From Planctomycetota bacterium (GTDB lineage: Bacteria; Planctomycetota; Planctomycetia; Pirellulales; Thermoguttaceae): DNA of 6,573 nt. This document shows positions 1 through 6,439 of the stretch, piece after piece. The stretch is taken from NCBI GenBank assembly GCA_015661985.1, contig DQVB01000761.1, positions 1-6,573 on the forward strand, given 5' to 3'. The position numbers were made by a program, and so were the translations under genes. A model generated the notes under the pieces. The model had not been told where the DNA came from. It worked only from the letters and a program-made list of their open reading frames with translations, and did no database searches. The first letter of the stretch is position 1. Every line of letters starts with the position of its first letter.

Positions 1-1
1 C

Positions 2-1273
2 AACACCCAGTGGCTGGTGACCCGCACCGTCTACGACGACAAGGGCCAGGCCATCTACACCACGGACGAATACGTCGATCCGGGCGACGGCACCAGCCCG
101 CCGGTCTCGGGCACGCACACGGTCTATGACGCGGCAGGCCGGGTGACCAGGACCGAACGCATCAAGGACATGGTGGTCGAGATCATCGACACGGCAACCG
201 GCCAGGTAGTGCCCGATCCTTCTGGCTCTGGACTCTCGACTCTCGCCTCTCAGCTCTCCGGCGCCGGCACCGTCGTTTCCAGCACCCGGACGTTCTACGA
301 CTCGGCCGGCCGAGTGGACTACACGGTGGACCAGTACGGCACCGAAACCCACTACACGTATGACGCCGCCGGCCGGCAGATCGAAACCCGCACCCAGGCC
401 AAGGATCAAAACGGCCAACTCGGGTGGCTGGTGACCCGCACGGTCTACGACGCCGCCGGCCGGACGCTTGTGACCACTGACCAGTACGTCGAAGGCTCAA
501 CCGACTCGGTCACCGGCACGCGTTCGGTTTACGACGATGCAGGCCGCGTGGTGCGCACCGAAAAGCTCGAAGGCGTTGTGGTGGATATCGACACCACGGG
601 CCCGCATCCCGAATCCGTCCTCACCGATCCGGGAACCGTCGTCTGGATGACCGAAACGCTTTACGACATCGCCGGCCGGGTGGTAAAATCCACAAGTCAG
701 CACGCACCCGGCCAGCAGGGGCCGGTAACCGAACATGAGTACGACCAGGCCGGCCGCCAGACTGCGCAAATCGCCCCAGTGGTCCTGGACGAGACGACCG
801 GAGAACTGGTCCGCCACCGCACCGAATCGAAGTACGGCACGAACGGCCGCCTCCAAGAGACCTGGGACAACATCCGCGTGGTGGTGGACCAAAGCGGCAA
901 CGTGCTGTCCACCGATTACGCCAACAAGCGGGTTACCCGTTTCGCCTACGACGAACAGGGCAACCGGCTCAAGGCGGCGTTTGCGGACGGGTCGTACACG
1001 CTGGTGCGTTACGACGATTGTCATCGATCAAGCCGGTCTGCACCCACAACAAGCGCATCGTCGACTTCTGTTCGTGGCGCGGCATGGTGGTCCTGGCCGG
1101 CACGCGCGTCGGCCAGCCGGCAGACGACCACCATGTCGCCTCGGGCGACGGCGAGGCAGGTCTGTGGTTCGGCGACGTCGACGACCTTTGGCGCCTGGGC
1201 AAGCCGCGCGGCCGTGGCGGCCCGTGGTCCGACACGGCGGTCGAGGCGGGCCAACCGTCGGATCCCTACTTGA
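2..1273 (+). CDS. YD-repeat (RHS-type) protein, internal fragment, 5' end outside window, 3' end chimeric
   Basis: The frame is open from the first codon, so the protein begins upstream; the GTG at 17 is probably an internal Val. About ten YD motifs are visible (for example TVYDAAGRV, TFYDSAGRV, YTYDAAGRQ, SVYDDAGRV, TLYDIAGRV, HEYDQAGRQ, FAYDEQGNR), spaced irregularly at roughly 20-40 residues. This is the signature of RHS/YD-repeat proteins, large secreted or surface beta-shell proteins that often carry variable C-terminal domains. Similarity stops near base 1018, where an eleventh motif reads VRYDD and then changes to CHRSS. From there to the stop at 1271-1273 the frame is Arg/Ser/Thr/Ala-rich and is an out-of-frame reading of the next gene. 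The genuine part is therefore about 2-1018. No RHS core end or toxin domain is present. The family call is firm; substrate and role are unknown. Confidence 0.85.
   Translation, partial: NTQWLVTRTVYDDKGQAIYTTDEYVDPGDGTSPPVSGTHTVYDAAGRVTRTERIKDMVVEIIDTATGQVVPDPSGSGLSTLASQLSGAGTVVSSTRTFYDSAGRVDYTVDQYGTETHYTYDAAGRQIETRTQAKDQNGQLGWLVTRTVYDAAGRTLVTTDQYVEGSTDSVTGTRSVYDDAGRVVRTEKLEGVVVDIDTTGPHPESVLTDPGTVVWMTETLYDIAGRVVKSTSQHAPGQQGPVTEHEYDQAGRQTAQIAPVVLDETTGELVRHRTESKYGTNGRLQETWDNIRVVVDQSGNVLSTDYANKRVTRFAYDEQGNRLKAAFADGSYTLVRYDDCHRSSRSAPTTSASSTSVRGAAWWSWPARASASRQTTTMSPRATARQVCGSATSTTFGAWASRAAVAARGPTRRSRRANRRIPT
11..454 (+). repeat. Pair of direct repeats marking a 414-bp (138-residue) super-repeat in the YD protein
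   Basis: Bases 11-40 and 425-454 are identical at 28 of 30 positions; both encode WLVTRTVYD. The offset is 414 bases, exactly 138 codons. The following protein also lines up: DEYV with DQYV, GTHTVYDAAGRVTRTE with GTRSVYDDAGRVVRTE, VVEI with VVDI, and GTVV with GTVV. The higher-order unit therefore holds about four YD motifs. Internal duplication of this kind is common in YD-repeat genes. The second unit diverges after about base 660. Confidence 0.75.
219..260 (+). repeat. Heptanucleotide tandem repeat, six copies, in frame inside the YD gene
   Basis: From 226 the sequence reads as consecutive 7-mers: ctctgga, ctctcga, ctctcgc, ctctcag, ctctccg. A degenerate copy, cttctgg, precedes them at 219-225. 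All six end-to-end copies follow a C-T-C-T-N-N-N pattern. Six copies make 42 bases, or 14 codons, so the frame is kept; the encoded stretch is Ser/Gly/Leu-rich (SGSGLSTLASQLSG). The matching place in the second 138-residue unit has no such segment. The pyrimidine bias differs sharply from the surrounding sequence. Confidence 0.7.
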
Positions 1274-1506
1274 TGACCGGCTATGACCGAAAGACGTTGA
1301 CGCTGGCGCACGACGCGAGCACATCGGTGGCGTTCACGGTCGAAGTCGATTTCGTGCGCAACGGAACGTGGTGCACCTACCAGGTGATGGAGGTGCCCGC
1401 CGGCCGTGCGCTCGTCCATCGTTTTCCCGACGGGTACAGCGCCCACTGGGTCCGCCTGAGGGCGGACCGCGACTGCCGCGCCACCGCGCGGTTCGCCTAC
1501 GAGTAG
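1018..1506 (+). pseudogene. C-terminal fragment of a large conserved hypothetical protein, 5' end missing
   Basis: From about base 1018 this plus frame has coherent protein sequence: a start near KPVCTHNKRIVDFCSW, then VVLAG, LWFGDVDDLWRLGKPRG, GGPWSDTAVEAG, SDPYLMTGYD, and a closing beta-rich segment with VAFTVEVDF and RATARFAYE. I recall this pattern from the C-terminal end of large Planctomycete hypothetical proteins, possibly beta-propeller-like. The function is not known to me. Such proteins are usually several hundred residues long, so only the last ~160 residues are present. Upstream in this frame lies only out-of-frame YD-repeat sequence. The TTG at 1018 has no Shine-Dalgarno sequence, so translation from it is doubtful. 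The stop is TAG at 1504-1506. Probably a remnant or a product of the junction; if the join is an assembly error, the real gene is intact elsewhere. Confidence 0.6.
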
Positions 1507-1510
1507 GATG

Positions 1511-1531
1511 CCCGGTTGCCAAACCGCCGGG
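1511..1531. terminator. Short hairpin between convergent genes, possible bidirectional terminator
   Basis: Only 31 bases separate the plus-strand stop (1506) from the minus-strand stop (1538). They contain cccgg (1511-1515) and ccggg (1527-1531) around an 11-base loop. An alternative pairing is cggtt (1513-1517) with aaccg (1522-1526). The stem is short and no U-tract follows on either strand, so a terminator role is inferred mainly from position. Confidence 0.25.
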
Positions 1532-1537
1532 GATCGG

Positions 1538-2902
1538 CTACGCCAGGGCGGCGCGGGCGACGCGCAGCATGTTGCCGCCGATGATCTTGCGGATTTCCTC
1601 GTCCCCATAGCCGCGCTGCACCAGCCCGACGGTGAAGAGCGGCCAGTTGGTCCATGCGAGCGTCCGATGCGCGTTGGGCCGCACGCCTGGCGCAGGCGTC
1701 AACGCGTCGTCCGGCCAGAGCGATCGGAACTCCTTGCGCCGCCGCGGCAGACCGGGGACTCGCTTGCTGTTGCGCGACACGTAGGCCACATCCGTGCCGA
1801 TCGCCACGTGTTCCGGGCCGAACTTCCTGGCCACGTGGTCCACGTGGTCCAACAGTGCGGCGATGTCGCCCGTGCCGCCCAGGAACGCCGGCACGCAGCA
1901 GATGCCGACCAGCCCGCCCGTATCGACGATCGCACGGATCACCTCGTCCGGCTTGCTGCGCACGTGACGGTACAGCGCGGCACACGTGGTGTGGCTGGCG
2001 ACCATCGGCTTTTGCGACACCTTCGCTGCGTCCAGGCTGGTCTTCCACCCCGAGTGCGCCACGTCCACCAGGACGCCCACCCGGTTCATCTCCGCGACCG
2101 CAGCCCGCCCGAAATCGCTCAGTCCGCCGTCATGCTCCTCGCCGCACCCGTCGCCCAGCATGTTCCGCCGCTGGTAGGTCACGTGCATCATGCGAATGCC
2201 CAACTCGAAGAAGATCTCCACGTATCGCAGCTCGTCTTCGACCGAAATCCATTGCTGGCGCAGGGGCACCCCGTTGCCGCTGAAATACAGGCAGCGCCGG
2301 CCCTGCTGCTTGGCCGCTTCGATGTCCTCCGGCGTCACCGCTTTGAACAACACGTCGCGCATCAGGTCGGTGGCGTAGGTGAAATGGGCCAGGCGTTTGA
2401 GAAGCCGCAGCGGGTCCTGGCCCTCCTCGCCGGCGTTCTGGAAGATGCAGGTCACGCCCGCCGCCTCCCACGCCTGCAGGAACTCGGCCCGCTCGGCCGG
2501 ATCCGTGGCGTACCGCGTCATCATCATGCGTTCGCGCAGGTCTTTCAGCTCCTCGGCCGAAGCGCCCTCCTCGAGCTCGCGGCGAATCGCATCGGCATCT
2601 GCCGCGGCGCGCGGGGCGAACCCGTAGGCGTCGAACACCACGGAGTGCGCGTGCAATTCCAGGCCGTGCTCCAAGTCCTTCTTGCTCGGCGCGAGCACAT
2701 CGAGGGCCGCCTGGCGAGCGCTTTGGATCACCTCGTTGTTCCTCCAATCGGCCGCTGCCCGCTCCGCGGTACTCGGTGCGGCCGATGAGGAGGTCCTGGC
2801 AGCCGCCGCCTGGTTCGCGCCGTTCCAAGCGGCCGCGCCGGCCGCCGCCATTCCAAGCGTGTTTCCAACAAACTCGCGCCGACCGATTCGCCGGGATTTC
2901 AT
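1538..2902 (-). CDS. Tat-exported M19 membrane dipeptidase-like protein with altered metal site
   Basis: A 454-residue protein of the M19 (renal/membrane dipeptidase) family, whose active members cleave dipeptides with a two-zinc site. A twin-arginine signal is visible: GRREFVG at 7-13, then a small-residue hydrophobic stretch to about 35, so export by Tat is likely. M19 landmarks are TYQRRNMLGDG (242-252), LSDFGRAAVAEMNRVGVLVDVAHSG (261-285, ligand H283), VASH (H304), R315 near SKPDEVIRAI, DHVDHV, HVAIGTDVAY (D371) and the closing GGNMLRVARAAL. The usual N-terminal His-x-Asp is missing: at VVFDAYGF (88-95) the expected G-H-N-D is A-Y-G-F. The bridging Glu region reads FSGNG (207-211) instead of an EGG-like motif. 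Catalysis may be changed or lost. The start is well supported by a Shine-Dalgarno sequence 7 bases upstream. It follows the large exported gene on the same strand after 199 bases. Family call strong; activity and substrate unknown. Confidence 0.9.
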   Translation of the reverse strand: MKSRRIGRREFVGNTLGMAAAGAAAWNGANQAAAARTSSSAAPSTAERAAADWRNNEVIQSARQAALDVLAPSKKDLEHGLELHAHSVVFDAYGFAPRAAADADAIRRELEEGASAEELKDLRERMMMTRYATDPAERAEFLQAWEAAGVTCIFQNAGEEGQDPLRLLKRLAHFTYATDLMRDVLFKAVTPEDIEAAKQQGRRCLYFSGNGVPLRQQWISVEDELRYVEIFFELGIRMMHVTYQRRNMLGDGCGEEHDGGLSDFGRAAVAEMNRVGVLVDVAHSGWKTSLDAAKVSQKPMVASHTTCAALYRHVRSKPDEVIRAIVDTGGLVGICCVPAFLGGTGDIAALLDHVDHVARKFGPEHVAIGTDVAYVSRNSKRVPGLPRRRKEFRSLWPDDALTPAPGVRPNAHRTLAWTNWPLFTVGLVQRGYGDEEIRKIIGGNMLRVARAALA

Positions 2903-2909
2903 GGTCGTT

Positions 2910-2915
2910 CTCCTT
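2910..2915 (-). promoter_or_regulatory. Shine-Dalgarno sequence of the M19 gene
   Basis: On the minus strand the bases read AAGGAG, followed by seven bases (AACGACC) and the ATG ending at 2902. This is a near-ideal ribosome binding site at normal spacing, and it fixes the start of the dipeptidase-like gene just ahead of its Tat signal. Confidence 0.8.
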
Positions 2916-2925
2916 GGGTTCGTCT

Positions 2926-3047
2926 ACCGCCCGCGGGCAAGTCGAACCGCGGGGCCGAAGCGTACGCCAGGGACGCACCCCATCCCTCGCGTACCCTTCG
3001 GGTTGCCTCGTATTGTCTCAAAACGGACAAGCTTGCCCGCGGGTGGT
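2926..3047. repeat. Outer 16-bp inverted repeat enclosing a second hairpin
   Basis: The arms are 2926-2941 and 3032-3047, with core cccgcgggcaag against cttgcccgcggg. Fifteen of 16 positions pair by Watson-Crick rules; the exception (2929/3044) is G-U in a plus-strand transcript and C-A in a minus-strand transcript. The 90 bases between the arms contain the inner hairpin at 2955-3001. The element fills most of the gap between two same-strand genes. It could be a transcript-processing, attenuation or termination structure, or a remnant of a small mobile element. The pairing is seen directly; the role is not known. Confidence 0.6.
2955..3001. terminator. Inner 19-bp hairpin with 9-base loop, possible terminator without U-tract
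   Basis: The arms 2955-2973 and 2983-3001 pair at 17 of 19 positions, with two C-C mismatches (2961/2995 and 2968/2988), around the loop cgcacccca. The stem is far longer than chance would give in a 199-base gap. It starts about 100 bases past the stop codon of the upstream gene in the direction of transcription, and lies about 50 bases before the start of the M19 gene. The bases after it on the minus strand (ccccgcgg) contain no T-run, so it is not a classical intrinsic terminator. It may stabilise the 3' end of the upstream mRNA or regulate read-through. Confidence 0.5.
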
Positions 3048-3101
3048 GGAGATGCAGTAGGCCCCGTATGGAACGAGATCGCAAGCATCATAGCCGTTGT
3101 C

Positions 3102-6100
3102 TCAGTCACCGAATCGGATCAGGACCACCTCGACGCGCCGGGAAAGCCCGGGACCGACGGCGCTGGTGAAGGCGATCCGATTCTTGCCGCGACGCAGCAC
3201 GGGAACAGCTCCGGTCGGGACGACCGCGGCCAGCGGAAAACCGTTGCGGTCGAACAGGCGCGCCGGGCCGCGACCATGGAATTCCAGGTACTGCTCGGTC
3301 TGCACCTGGCATGGGAACACGATCGTTTGTCCGCCGATCGTGAACGACGGATCTTTCACGGGCAGCCAGTTCTCGCGCAACGCCTTGATCGGGCCGACCA
3401 GGCAACGAACCTGCTTGCCGGGCGCAATGGCGTTGTACCGCAGGTAGAGAAAGGCCAGCCGATCGTACTGGAACCGGGCCAGGGCGTGTTTGTCGAGGTA
3501 CTCGGCCGGGAAATCGAAAACCCGGTCCGATTCCGGGCGCGCCAGTTCGCAGTATTTCCAGCCGGTGAAGTCGACCACGATGTAGTGGTCCCGCAAGCCG
3601 CCGTTGGCCGCGCGCAGCTGGACGTTGAGCACTGCGCCGCTGCCATCGCCGTGCACCCAGAGGCCCAGGGGCCGAGACAACGGCACGGGCTCCGCCGAAT
3701 CGCGTTCCATGCCGACCAGGCCGATCGTTCCGGTCCGGCCCGGGCGAACCGGCTTCAGGTTGGCTCGGTGCGCAACCCATCCGCGCGCGTCGGCCCGCGC
3801 GCTGGCCGCTTCGAAGACCAGGCAGCATTCCCCGTCCGGCGTGCGCCGGTCGCTGGGGAGCAGCCGCGAGCGGCAGCCGGAATGCGCGTAGCTGCGTACG
3901 TATCGAGACGGATCGTCGTGGCGGACCAGGACGCGGTTTCGCGCCGAACCGTAGCGGTCCAGCGTGGGCAACGCGTACAGCCGGAATCGCAGCGGCTGGT
4001 CGGGCAAGTCGTTCTCCACGGTCCAGGTCCGCGTGGCTTCGTCCCGCACGTCATGGGGCGGGTCATACCGCGCGGGCACCAGGCGCCAGCCCTCCTCGTC
4101 CGAGCCGACAAGCTTGAACTCGGCCCCGGGTTCGCGAATCGCCCGCTTCACCGATTCGTCGAAATAGTCCGTCCGTCGAAGGCGTTCGTACGTCGCGATC
4201 GTCCGCTTGATCTCCGGCCATCGACCGCATTTGCGGATCGTGTCCAGATGCGTTTCCAGGCTCCAGAACGCGCCGTGGCCGAGCGCCTTCTGGCAGACGT
4301 ATTCGATCTGGTCGGGCGTGGTGGCGCGATGATGCGGCCGCCACGCGTGCAAGCCCCACCAGCCCAGGTCCGTGGGCAGATCGTTCTCGAGCACGGCGCG
4401 CCCCTTGCGCAGCTTGTTCACTTCCAGGAACCGCTTCGGCGCCATGGCCACGTAGTCGTTGCACGTGGAGAAGCTTTGCAAGTGCCAGTACAACGAGCCC
4501 GTGACGGCCCCGCCCACGCGCACCTCGCGGTTCCACAACGCGGCGCTTTGCAGGGCGATCTGCGGGACGTAGCGCCAGCGGTACGGCTCGCCCAACGCGA
4601 TGTTCGAGAAGCCCCCGTCGAAGTAGATCATGTCGAGCTGGCACGCGTTGATCACCTCGGCATAGCGCGCCGCGACCTGCTGGGCAAGATCCGTGTCGCA
4701 GTCGACCAGATAGCATTGGAATCGCTGCGTCAGGTGCCACACGATGGCCCCTTTCTTGTGGGGCGATTTGCGCGTTCCGCGCGCACCGCGAATGCACCGC
4801 AGCAGCCCGAACGGCCGCTCGGTCGAAAGGGCGCGGTACGTGATGATCTCGTCGTCGATGCGCACATCGAACCCCTGACGCTGCCAGTTGTAGGCGATGT
4901 CGTCGGGAAAGTCGGACGGGGGTTCTCGCGTCGGGATGAAGGCGGCGTCGGCGTCGATGTCTGCGCCCAGCGTCACCTGCCCGTCGGTGGCCATGCGCCG
5001 GTCGGGGATCGGAGCGACCAGCGGATCGCCCTTTTGGATAAACCCGTTCAAGCAGTGGATACCGACCTTGAGGCCGGCCGCGTGCGCCTTCTCAGCAACT
5101 TCCTTCAGGCCCTGCAGCCCGTGAGGGTAGTGCTCCAAGTCGATCTCGTACGAGCCCTTCGTTTTGGCCCAGCAGTTCACATAGGTCATCACGTACCCGA
5201 AGCCGAGCTCCTTGGCGATGCGGATCACCTCGTCGGCGTTCTGTTCGGTCATGTCGATGAACAGGTAGCTGGTACGCGCCGCGGGCGATCGCTTCGCCCA
5301 GACGCCGTCGAGCGTTGGGTGCGGCAGGCCCTCGGCCAGCTCGAGCGATTCGATCACGTCGAGGAACTCCTCCGGCGGCACCGCGAGCAGCGCGGCAGCA
5401 GCCCCCTGGAATCCGAAACGCCGGCAACATCGCGCGAAGAGGCGCGCGTCGCCGCGGATCGGCTCGAGGCCGGCATGTGTCTTCAAGTTCAACTCCTGGC
5501 AACTCACGGCCCACCGCTCGTTGCGCACGCGCCGGAGCTGCGCAGCGATTCGCCGTCTCGACAGCCGGACGCGGAGTTGCAAGAACGTAAGCCACTCGAC
5601 GGGGCGCGCCTCGTGCAGCTCCACCACCTGGAACGTGATCCAGTCCGGCTTCTCGCGCACGCGCAAGGTCGCCGAGACTCCGCTCTCGCCGAAACGGACT
5701 TGCAGCCGATCGCCATCGCGGCGCACCGCGGTAGCATCGAAGCTCTCTCCGCCGCACGTAACGCTGGCAAACGGAACGCGCGTTCGGGCAAGGTAGTTCC
5801 GGCCGTCGCGCAGATCGACCAGTTCGGCGCACACGCCATCGGCATCGATGCCCAGCCGGAACCGTTTGGTCGCCAACTCGATCCGCGCTCCGGTCTCGCC
5901 CCCCTTCGTCGCCGCCGTGGCCGAGCCGGCGATCCCGGAAGTCGCCACGAGGAGCGAGAAAAGGACGGTCGGGAGCCGGCTCGCGGCACGAGCCCGGAGC
6001 CCCGCCCGGCATTCCGCGCCCCGTTTGGCGACTGCTCCGCGTCCTATCCCAACAGGCCTCGCGGCATTCGAAGCCAGCCCCCGCGTTCGTCCCACAAGTG

Positions 6101-6119
6101 GCCCTTTCCGAAAGTCCAT
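3102..6119 (-). CDS. Large exported glycoside-hydrolase-like protein (TIM-barrel core, C-terminal beta-sandwich)
   Basis: A 1005-residue protein from the ATG at 6119. Three starts are possible: 6245 (1047 residues), 6140 and 6119. I prefer 6119 because AGGA elements lie just upstream and the first 35 residues of the longest form look non-coding. In 1047-residue numbering, an Arg-rich segment (43-90) leads to a hydrophobic stretch (LPTVLFSLLVATSGIAG, 91-107) and Ala-rich cleavage region, so Sec export is likely. Residues 118-310 look beta-rich. About 325-690 resembles a TIM barrel: SYLFIDM, ELGFGYVMTYVNCWAK, HAAGLKVGIHCLNG, then LDMIYFDGG with acidic D543, a possible catalytic Asp as in clan GH-D-like enzymes. 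AVLENDLPTDLGWWG and WSLETHLDT follow. About 850-1045 looks like a carbohydrate-binding-type beta-sandwich (GLWVHGDGSGAVLNVQL, VDFTGWKYCEL). I cannot assign a CAZy family, so substrate and reaction are open. The stop is TGA at 3102-3104. Confidence 0.8.
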   Translation of the reverse strand: MDFRKGPLVGRTRGLASNAARPVGIGRGAVAKRGAECRAGLRARAASRLPTVLFSLLVATSGIAGSATAATKGGETGARIELATKRFRLGIDADGVCAELVDLRDGRNYLARTRVPFASVTCGGESFDATAVRRDGDRLQVRFGESGVSATLRVREKPDWITFQVVELHEARPVEWLTFLQLRVRLSRRRIAAQLRRVRNERWAVSCQELNLKTHAGLEPIRGDARLFARCCRRFGFQGAAAALLAVPPEEFLDVIESLELAEGLPHPTLDGVWAKRSPAARTSYLFIDMTEQNADEVIRIAKELGFGYVMTYVNCWAKTKGSYEIDLEHYPHGLQGLKEVAEKAHAAGLKVGIHCLNGFIQKGDPLVAPIPDRRMATDGQVTLGADIDADAAFIPTREPPSDFPDDIAYNWQRQGFDVRIDDEIITYRALSTERPFGLLRCIRGARGTRKSPHKKGAIVWHLTQRFQCYLVDCDTDLAQQVAARYAEVINACQLDMIYFDGGFSNIALGEPYRWRYVPQIALQSAALWNREVRVGGAVTGSLYWHLQSFSTCNDYVAMAPKRFLEVNKLRKGRAVLENDLPTDLGWWGLHAWRPHHRATTPDQIEYVCQKALGHGAFWSLETHLDTIRKCGRWPEIKRTIATYERLRRTDYFDESVKRAIREPGAEFKLVGSDEEGWRLVPARYDPPHDVRDEATRTWTVENDLPDQPLRFRLYALPTLDRYGSARNRVLVRHDDPSRYVRSYAHSGCRSRLLPSDRRTPDGECCLVFEAASARADARGWVAHRANLKPVRPGRTGTIGLVGMERDSAEPVPLSRPLGLWVHGDGSGAVLNVQLRAANGGLRDHYIVVDFTGWKYCELARPESDRVFDFPAEYLDKHALARFQYDRLAFLYLRYNAIAPGKQVRCLVGPIKALRENWLPVKDPSFTIGGQTIVFPCQVQTEQYLEFHGRGPARLFDRNGFPLAAVVPTGAVPVLRRGKNRIAFTSAVGPGLSRRVEVVLIRFGD

Positions 6120-6439
6120 GTTCCTGGGATCCTGTGTCATAAACCGATCGCGAATCGCGAAAGCCGAGCCGCGCGGCGGAAGAACAGACGATCTCGCCGT
6201 CGGCCCGGCCGTGCGATTCCTCTCCGACAGCAGCTGCCGAACCATTCAAGATAAGGACGCGTGCAGGGCGGATCAAGCAGCAGGGCGACGCGGCGCTGAA
6301 GCGTGGACCGGAACGTGGGCGAGGGGCCCCGGGGATTTGCTTGCGGCGGTTTCGGGGCGGCTGGGGACCGCGCCGCGGCCCAACGCCCCGACCGGGACGC
6401 CGGACCCCTCTTCTCCCGCTCGCGCGGCGGCCCACCAGC
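6120..6439. other. GC-rich stretch with no convincing gene
   Basis: This holds the region upstream of the large minus-strand gene and the approach to the transposase fragment. It includes the alternative starts of that gene at 6140 and 6245. No convincing promoter elements could be picked out. The plus frame that later encodes the transposase fragment is open from 6143. Between about 6269 and 6328 it reads RIKQQGDAALKRGPERGRG, which faintly resembles the helix-turn-helix/linker region of some DDE transposases. After that it is Pro/Arg/Gly-rich and looks non-coding. If this is transposase sequence, it is decayed or internally deleted. Confidence 0.4.

Noticed and set aside
1831..1848. Tandem ccacgtggt-ccacgtggt, a doubled palindrome that looks like a regulatory site
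   Set aside because: On the minus strand it encodes the repeated Asp-His-Val of LDHVDHVA, a conserved M19 motif, so protein constraint explains it.
1508..2788. A 426-codon plus-strand open frame opposite the M19 gene
   Set aside because: It is also codon-aligned antisense to a gene with clear M19 motifs, a Tat signal and a Shine-Dalgarno sequence; the plus product is His/Arg/Val-rich and matches nothing I know.
3002..3031. Possible promoter for the M19 gene on the minus strand (ttgtcc and aatacg elements)
   Set aside because: The candidate -35 and -10 words are only about 10 bases apart and no alternative pair has proper spacing, so no promoter can be supported.
3013..3104. Direct repeat ttgtctca at 3013-3020 and 3097-3104
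   Set aside because: Eight bases once repeated within about 90 bases, one copy overlapping the stop codon of the large gene; too weak to call a target-site duplication or operator.
6147..6160. Two tandem copies of atcgcga upstream of the large gene
   Set aside because: Only two 7-base copies of a GC-rich, partly palindromic word; short enough to be chance, and no promoter elements sit around them.
2682..6254. A 1190-codon plus-strand open frame spanning the large minus-strand gene
   Set aside because: Its codons lie exactly opposite those of the minus-strand gene, so antisense stops need TTA, CTA or TCA sense codons, which are rare in GC-rich genes. The product is Arg/Val/Gln/His-rich with no recognisable motif, while the minus strand has a signal peptide and folded-domain patterns.
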